Shown here piece by piece: positions 58,566 through 64,000 of a stretch of DNA of 64,000 nt. Position numbers and translations under genes: made by a program. The notes beneath the pieces were generated by a model. It was not told where the DNA came from, did no database searches, and was given only the letters and a program-made list of their open reading frames with translations. Location: NCBI GenBank assembly GCA_013339765.2, contig CM023457.1, positions 51,733,745 to 51,797,744 of the forward strand, read 5' to 3'. The stretch's first letter is position 1. Each line of letters starts with the position of its first letter. Origin of the DNA: Haemaphysalis longicornis (taxonomy: Eukaryota; Arthropoda; Arachnida; Ixodida; Ixodidae).

Positions 58566-61500
58566 TCAGTTCTCCTCCTCCGCCTCCATGGCCGGTTCGT
58601 CCGCGGTGGCTGCGGCCTGGCCGTCTGCCGGCACGTCCTTGTCGGCAGAGCTGTCGACGGCGGTGTCCATGGCCTCTGCGGAATCCTCTCCCGCTGCTGG
58701 GGCCACCTCCTCCGATTTCGACGCCTCTGCGCTCTCTCGAGACTGAAACGGGACACACGGGCGCTTAGATTGGGACAGCGGTAGGAGAGGAATGTGTGGT
58801 GCGCATTGATGAACAGTGGTGACACTAACCCTTGAGCCCACCACAAACGACATCCCTGGTTCAAGCTGCTGAAATTTTGATGACCAAGGCACTAATTAGC
58901 GTGTTTTTTGTTCTTGCCAATTGGGCAACATGCATTGAAACGTAAATAGAAAAATTACAGCACTTGCATTACCCCCGCAAAAGCTACATTTAAAACAAGT
59001 CGTAAGATTACAAAAAAAAGAAAAGAAAAAGGGAACACCTATTACCACCAACAGAAGGCACTTTAACAGCTAGAAGGACCATGAGGGCAACAGAGAATTA
59101 ACCTAGGCCCGCGCACAGTGTAGCTACATCGTTTATTTGAATGTGCAAACATTGCACTTTTAGTTAGCGGTGCAACATGTAGGATATTTCACTGAACATA
59201 ACTACACTGGAACCCCGCTGATACATTCCCCGTACTTACGCCGACCTGCTTCACACAACAGATCACCGCAGTCATGGCAAACACCCCATAGAAACAATGC
59301 ATTAAAACCCCCGATGATATATATGATGCTCGGGTGCACGCGGTCCGCTTCATACGACGGATTCTGGCGCGGATAAACCGGCGTTTTCCCCATCTTTTAC
59401 ACCGCTTCGCCGCCCCGTCTCGACCTGTCTTTATTCTTAACCCCCATTTGACCCTGCTTGATGTGCAAAGGTCCGCAGGCGGACCAGACCACTTGCTGAA
59501 CAGACGCAAGCAAGCAGGCAGGTACTCGCGAGCGAGTTAACCTTTGATGGCCCGCGCGGCAGCAGTACACCAACTGTGAGAAGTCAAAGTTCAGGTGGCT
59601 GGCGGACCGTGAAGTTGAAGCTCCCATTGAGCCATAGACGAACACGAAAACACAACGCAGCCCCACGGCGATGATTGAACACCCGCTTTCCTTGCACGCT
59701 CAATCCAAGTTTCTTCCTTTCACAACGCTCTCTCTCCCCTCTCTCTCCTTTCTTTCTTATCAGTGTCTTTCAAAGCGGCCTTGTGGCTCCGCTCATTTCT
59801 TTGCCACTTTTTTTTTTCTATCGCCACCTAGTGCTATCATTCGTTCCACTTAGCCTTGGCAGTTTCACACTTGCCTTTACCGCCTCTAGACTTGCTCGAC
59901 CACGTGGGACTTATCTCTCGCGTGCTTGGCTGGCGGGCTATAAATAGCGCCGGACAGCACGGGGGCCGCGTAGCGCGTGGCACTTGGCTGGCGGGTTAGC
60001 TAGGACACCGCAGAGTGGAGGGAAGGGGGCACAAAATAGGCGTTTATTTTTGAAAATTTTTTAAACTTTGGATTTTAGCTAAGGGTTCGCAAATCACGCG
60101 ACAAATGAAGCAGTTTAAATAAGTTCTTAGCCCACCTGTCGCGTGAGACCGTCCACTAGGACAGCATTTACCCGCACCCCAGACCTACAGCACTTTTGCG
60201 CGTTCCCTTAAAAGTTGCGTTATCGGGGTTCCACTGTGCTATGTTATTTGCTTGCTATCGTGCAATGGTAATGGTTACACACAATGTTGTAACAATAAAC
60301 ATCCACAAGTTGTAGAGACCCAGACAAACCCAAAGCCTGTCTCTTTGCTTTCACCAACACCTTTCCTTCCAAAGAAAAGCTCAGTGTAGGCTTAAAAGAA
60401 CTTGCCGTACCGTACACTGTTCCCTGCCACCCCAGTAACGTTTGCCACATTAATACACAGGAACAACTAATTAAGGCTGCATTAAAAAGAAAAGTTACAA
60501 CTTGAGTTTTATTCTAGGGGAGAAACATGGGGCTCCCTCCCATTAGAAGCTTACGTATTGACAGCAGCCAGGAATTCTGTAACGTTTACCACTGTGCCGT
60601 GAACTAATTATGCCAAGTATATAAAGCTTGGCTTAATGATAGGGTCGTCTTAGCGGCCAATCAGCACAATCTTTTTCTCAAGGTACCCACATCAGATGGA
60701 AAGCTATAGAGTATTCGCTACAAAACTGGAGACAAGAATCTTTTCTAGTCGACGCAACACATTGATATACGGACATCAACCACTGCCAGAGGATAGCTGC
60801 GTACAGCTCTGTTGTAAAAACAAATAGCAGAGCCCTTCACAACTCTCACGTGGGATGTCCAGCAGTTATATTTCTCAACAACATCCTCCCCCCTCTCCTA
60901 ACACCTCCTACAAGGCATGTAGTGGTAAGAGACAGTTCGCAAACTGGCTGCACCCCGTTTAAAAAGCCATGGTTAAAAAAGGGCATCGCCCCAGAACGTA
61001 CCACTGCACCCTCCTCTCCCTTCTTTCCGAGGTTCTCCTCCACCAGCACCGAGGTGGAAGAAGGCTGCTCCGGCTCTTCTGCGGCCGGTTTCTCCGTGCG
61101 TGGTGACACCTCCTCCTTTGGTTCGGCGTGGAACTTCTTCAGGGGTGGCTCCCCGAGATCGTCGTCGTCCTCGCAGGGCGCCTCTGCAGAGACGCTCGAG
61201 TCACAGTGGGTGAAGTCGGACGCTGGCCCCTCACTTGTAGCTGGTGGGTCGGCCGGCTTGTTGGACTCGTCGGCTGCGACCGGCGGAGGCACGGCGTCTG
61301 CTTCCGACAGGTCTGGCGCCGACTGTGACGGCTCTGCGATGGAGACGCGCAGTCGGTTAACAGTGCCGCCACAACATGCTTTCAGACACATTCTCGCATT
61401 CAAATCACGCGGACCACATAGAGCGCCCGGACCGTAATGCTCGGCGCACCTGACAGGTTAAGTGCTGACAAAGGCTGACACTGATAGGAAACTTTTCCAT

Positions 61501-63333
61501 GCCCTGCCTTTTGCCTCAGTTAAAGGCTGTTCAGAATGGCCTTCCAAAAGTTTAGAGTAACTACAGTACGGGGCATATGACTACGCAGTCGAGACAGTTT
61601 TTAGCAAACTTCTGATGGCTACCGGAATTTGTTTACTAAAGAGTTACTATAGTCAGAGCCACCTGCCAGTACAGATCTTCCGTTTTTTTTTGTAGCTGTT
61701 GGGGCTAAACTGATCAACCAGTGAGCAGCAAAAATTGGCATGACATGTTCCCAATTCCAAAAGCGTGCTGGAAAAAATAGTCAAGGCTTACGCTTTTCAG
61801 CATCGTCGACATCATTGCAATCCTCGGGCGCAACCTCGGGCTTGGCCTCCGAGACCACAGCGTCCTCCGAGTCAGCCTCGCTGGGCACCTCAGCAGCAGC
61901 CTCGGGCGTGTCCTTGTCGCAGACAGCTGCCTTCTTTTTCTTTTCCTCCTCAGGTGAGGCAACTTCCGCAGGCTCAGCGGAGGCCACAGTGGGCTTGCCT
62001 TCTGTAGAAGCCGTCGGCAAGGATTCGGCCGCGCTCTCAGCTGGCGGTGCTTCTTCAGCTGAAGGAGCCGCGGCCTCGGAAACCTCCTGAGGAGTTTCCT
62101 TTTCAACTTCGGCATGCGGCTCCTTTGCTGCTTTGGCTTCTTCGCTGGCTTCTCCACTGGCTTTGCCACTAACCTCCTCACTGGCTTCCCCACTGGCTTC
62201 TTCTTTGGCTTCTCCATTGGCAACCTCTTTGGCTTCCCCAGACTCCTCAGGTGGAGACGACTCAGACTTGAGCTGCTCTGCAGAGCCTGCTGCCGCTACC
62301 GCCTTGGTCTCAGTTTCCTCAGCAACCTCTTCCTTGACCGGCTGAGGTGCATCACCCGAAGAGGCTAGAACAAGAACGCAAAGGGGCAAGCAACGTGTAA
62401 ATGACAAATTCACCGTTCAACGTGCTGAAACGGTGCTTGGGCCGTAAGACATGCCACGGGGGAAGGAACCGGATCCATTTTTGCCACGAGTGGCATTTAC
62501 TCCGCATCAAACATTGCATGCATGGATGTCACGGACCTTTCACTTCCACCAGAAGGCTTTCGCGGCGTACCAAGCATTCGACCCAACACAATTTTCTTTT
62601 TTGTCGTTAAAATGCACCTGCCACAACTGGGAAGTCTGCTTTCAACTCAATGCACACAACGAAAATTCAAAGCCATTCCACCGTTTCGGTGGAAACCGGT
62701 CTCTTCCGGTGTACCAGAGTCATCCAAACATTTGTGGTCACTCCAAACGCTGCCAGTGGCTTCACATTAGAAGTGATCCTCTGGATTCCCCTTAACACTT
62801 TCGGTTATGCGCATAACCACCGCATCTGAGTGCACTAGGCCCGCTCAGACTGAGAACTAGCCCATAAACCCAGGGTAGGCCATTGGCGCACCTAACAGGG
62901 AAAAACTTCAAACTAGTACCAGAACCCAAACTGGAGCCCTCGTGACACCATCAGATGACAAGTTGGCTCCTTTCAGAGACTGCACCATGGTACACTTAAC
63001 AAGCCGTGTCTAAAAAAACGCACCTGAGCTCGTGGTGGCCTCGACAGTGGCGGCGGAGACAGCGGGAGCATCGCCGTTGGTGCCCGGGTCATCGGCACAG
63101 ATGCCCTCGTCCTCACAGTGTCCATTCTCCCCGTCCAGACGCCCAAGAGGTTCTTCTGCCGTGTCGGCAAAATGGCCGTTGATGGCACCATCCTCAGCAC
63201 CCGGGATCCCGTTGACCATCGGGGTAGCTGCTGCATTGGCTTGTTGGCTGGAATAAGTGAGACAGGCAATGGAGAGTTTTAGCTTACCGTTTCTGACGGT
63301 CCGCTCCACTCCGATAGCAAGCGGAAGCGCCAT
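58566..63333 (-). CDS. Acidic Ala/Glu-rich protein, probably disordered; unknown family
   Basis: Exons in coding order are 63333-63024, 62364-61792, 61333-61002 and 58742-58566 (TGA). Phases agree (1,1,0), giving about 463 residues. Exon 2 holds tandem-like GEAKEEASGEASEEVSGKAS runs and VASPEEEKKKKAAV; exon 3 has CEDDDDLGEPPLKKFHAEPK; exon 4 ends ADEPAMEAEEEN. There is no cysteine pattern, membrane segment or recognisable fold. The protein is very acidic with small Lys clusters, as in BASP1-, MARCKS- or chromatin-associated disordered proteins, but none is matched. The ATG at 63331-63333 keeps an open frame through the first exon. However, a GT-AG stretch of 40 bases (63292-63253) lies inside it, and the last AG could instead be the acceptor from an upstream exon outside the window, making the true start uncertain. 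Function unknown. Confidence 0.72.
59203..60236. mobile_element. Possible pogo/Tigger-like non-autonomous element
   Basis: The left end CACTGGAACCCCGCTGATAC and the reverse complement of the right end (CAGTGGAACCCCGATAACGC) form imperfect inverted repeats of about 17-20 bases, similar in style to pogo-family ends. No transposase frame is present in the 1 kb between them. TA target duplication is visible only on the left. It lies in the large last intron of the acidic-protein gene. Confidence 0.45.
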
Positions 63334-64000
63334 TGCACATGCGTGCCGACGACACCGGAGCAGGGCCCCGTTCAGCTAACCAGGGCCTCTTGGCGGACCG
63401 TCGCGGCAGCTCACACTAGCATGCGGAATTTTAAAATGGCTACCCCTGCGATGCGAGCACGCTGCGGCGGACTCAGTTTCTTTAGTTGAAACACGAGCGA
63501 CGAAAATCGCGAAAGCGCATCCGAATAGGCAAAGGTGCCACACACCTCAACGAGCTTTAGAACGGAAGCGAAAAACGCTGACCGAAGTGCGGGGGCTGCT
63601 TCTATGCAGCGCCGAGAAAGACAACTTTGTCTTGGCTATTACAAAGTTATCGGCTTCTTTTTAGTTATTTAGAAAAAATATACCACGTCAGCGACTACAT
63701 TATACAAAAAAGGTGAAATTAGGCCAAAAAAGACGGTATTTTGCTTTAAACATAAATCCCGGATCCAAATCAAACCTACTGGCATTTTACCTTCAGCAGT
63801 GATATATACGTCCTCTGTGATTGTATTTCTTCCTGGGTACTTTTTTGAAATCTTATTTCTCCCACGTTTTTCCTGTTGCTATGTGGTGACAAAGGAGTAA
63901 ATTTTTTTAAAACTACAATATACTGGCTGTTCTTGTTTGTATTTTATTTCTGTAGTGACAAAGATGTCAATTTGTTTTGATGTTTGAATTTTTATTTTTA
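63334..64000. other. Upstream flank of the acidic-protein gene
   Basis: The first 250 bases are GC-rich and may hold the promoter and 5' UTR. The rest is AT-rich. No coding frame, TATA box or other site can be called with confidence. Confidence 0.45.

Noticed and set aside
60850..61437. 195-codon plus-strand frame
   Set aside because: It is antisense to exon 3 of the acidic-protein gene. GC-rich Ala/Glu codons leave the other strand open.
1..64000. CRISPR arrays, operons, bacterial-type mobile systems
   Set aside because: The window is eukaryotic, with spliced genes, SINEs and LINEs. No spaced direct repeats of CRISPR type are seen.

Overview
This window is nuclear DNA of an arthropod, most likely a hard tick (Ixodidae). 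The signs are GT-AG introns of 0.4-5 kb, no operon structure, many tRNA-derived SINEs that resemble the tick 'Ruka' family, non-LTR retrotransposons, MITE-like elements and simple repeats. The species cannot be fixed from the sequence alone.

Four host genes can be reconstructed from exon homology and intron phase. (1) At 2565-10780 (+) lie the 3' exons of a TGIF-type TALE homeobox gene. Its homeodomain is split by a 5.2 kb intron, and the last exon is out of frame by one base when joined at its obvious acceptor. (2) At 30218-42586 (+) lies a complete nine-exon gene for a LYRIC/metadherin-like single-pass, lysine-rich membrane protein of about 353 residues. Its 3' UTR runs to a poly(A) signal near 44.79 kb. 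(3) At 54939-46950 (-) lies a complete nine-exon gene for the intraflagellar transport protein IFT52, 430 residues, tail to tail with the LYRIC gene. (4) At 63333-58566 (-) lies a four-exon gene for an acidic, alanine/glutamate-rich, probably disordered protein of about 463 residues, family not recognised.

The rest is introns and repeat-rich intergenic DNA. It holds a decayed APE-type LINE at 27.56-23.80 kb (-) whose ORF1 carries a 2A-like GDVESNPGP motif. A second LINE at 20.3-21.4 kb (+) has its RNase H domain interrupted by a 413-bp non-autonomous element with a 7-bp target duplication, and a relative of that element sits in an IFT52 intron. There is a third LINE 3' end (29.5-29.9 kb), five SINE copies (four with clear 13-14 bp target duplications), two inverted copies of a roughly 630-bp TIR element (5.6 and 18.1 kb), a 168-bp MITE (55.9 kb) and several minisatellites.

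The best leads for something undescribed are: the small element with co-varying subterminal inverted repeats; the IFT52 minisatellite that has multiplied a splice acceptor; a 62-bp stretch that is identical at two places 39 kb apart; and the TGIF frame break.
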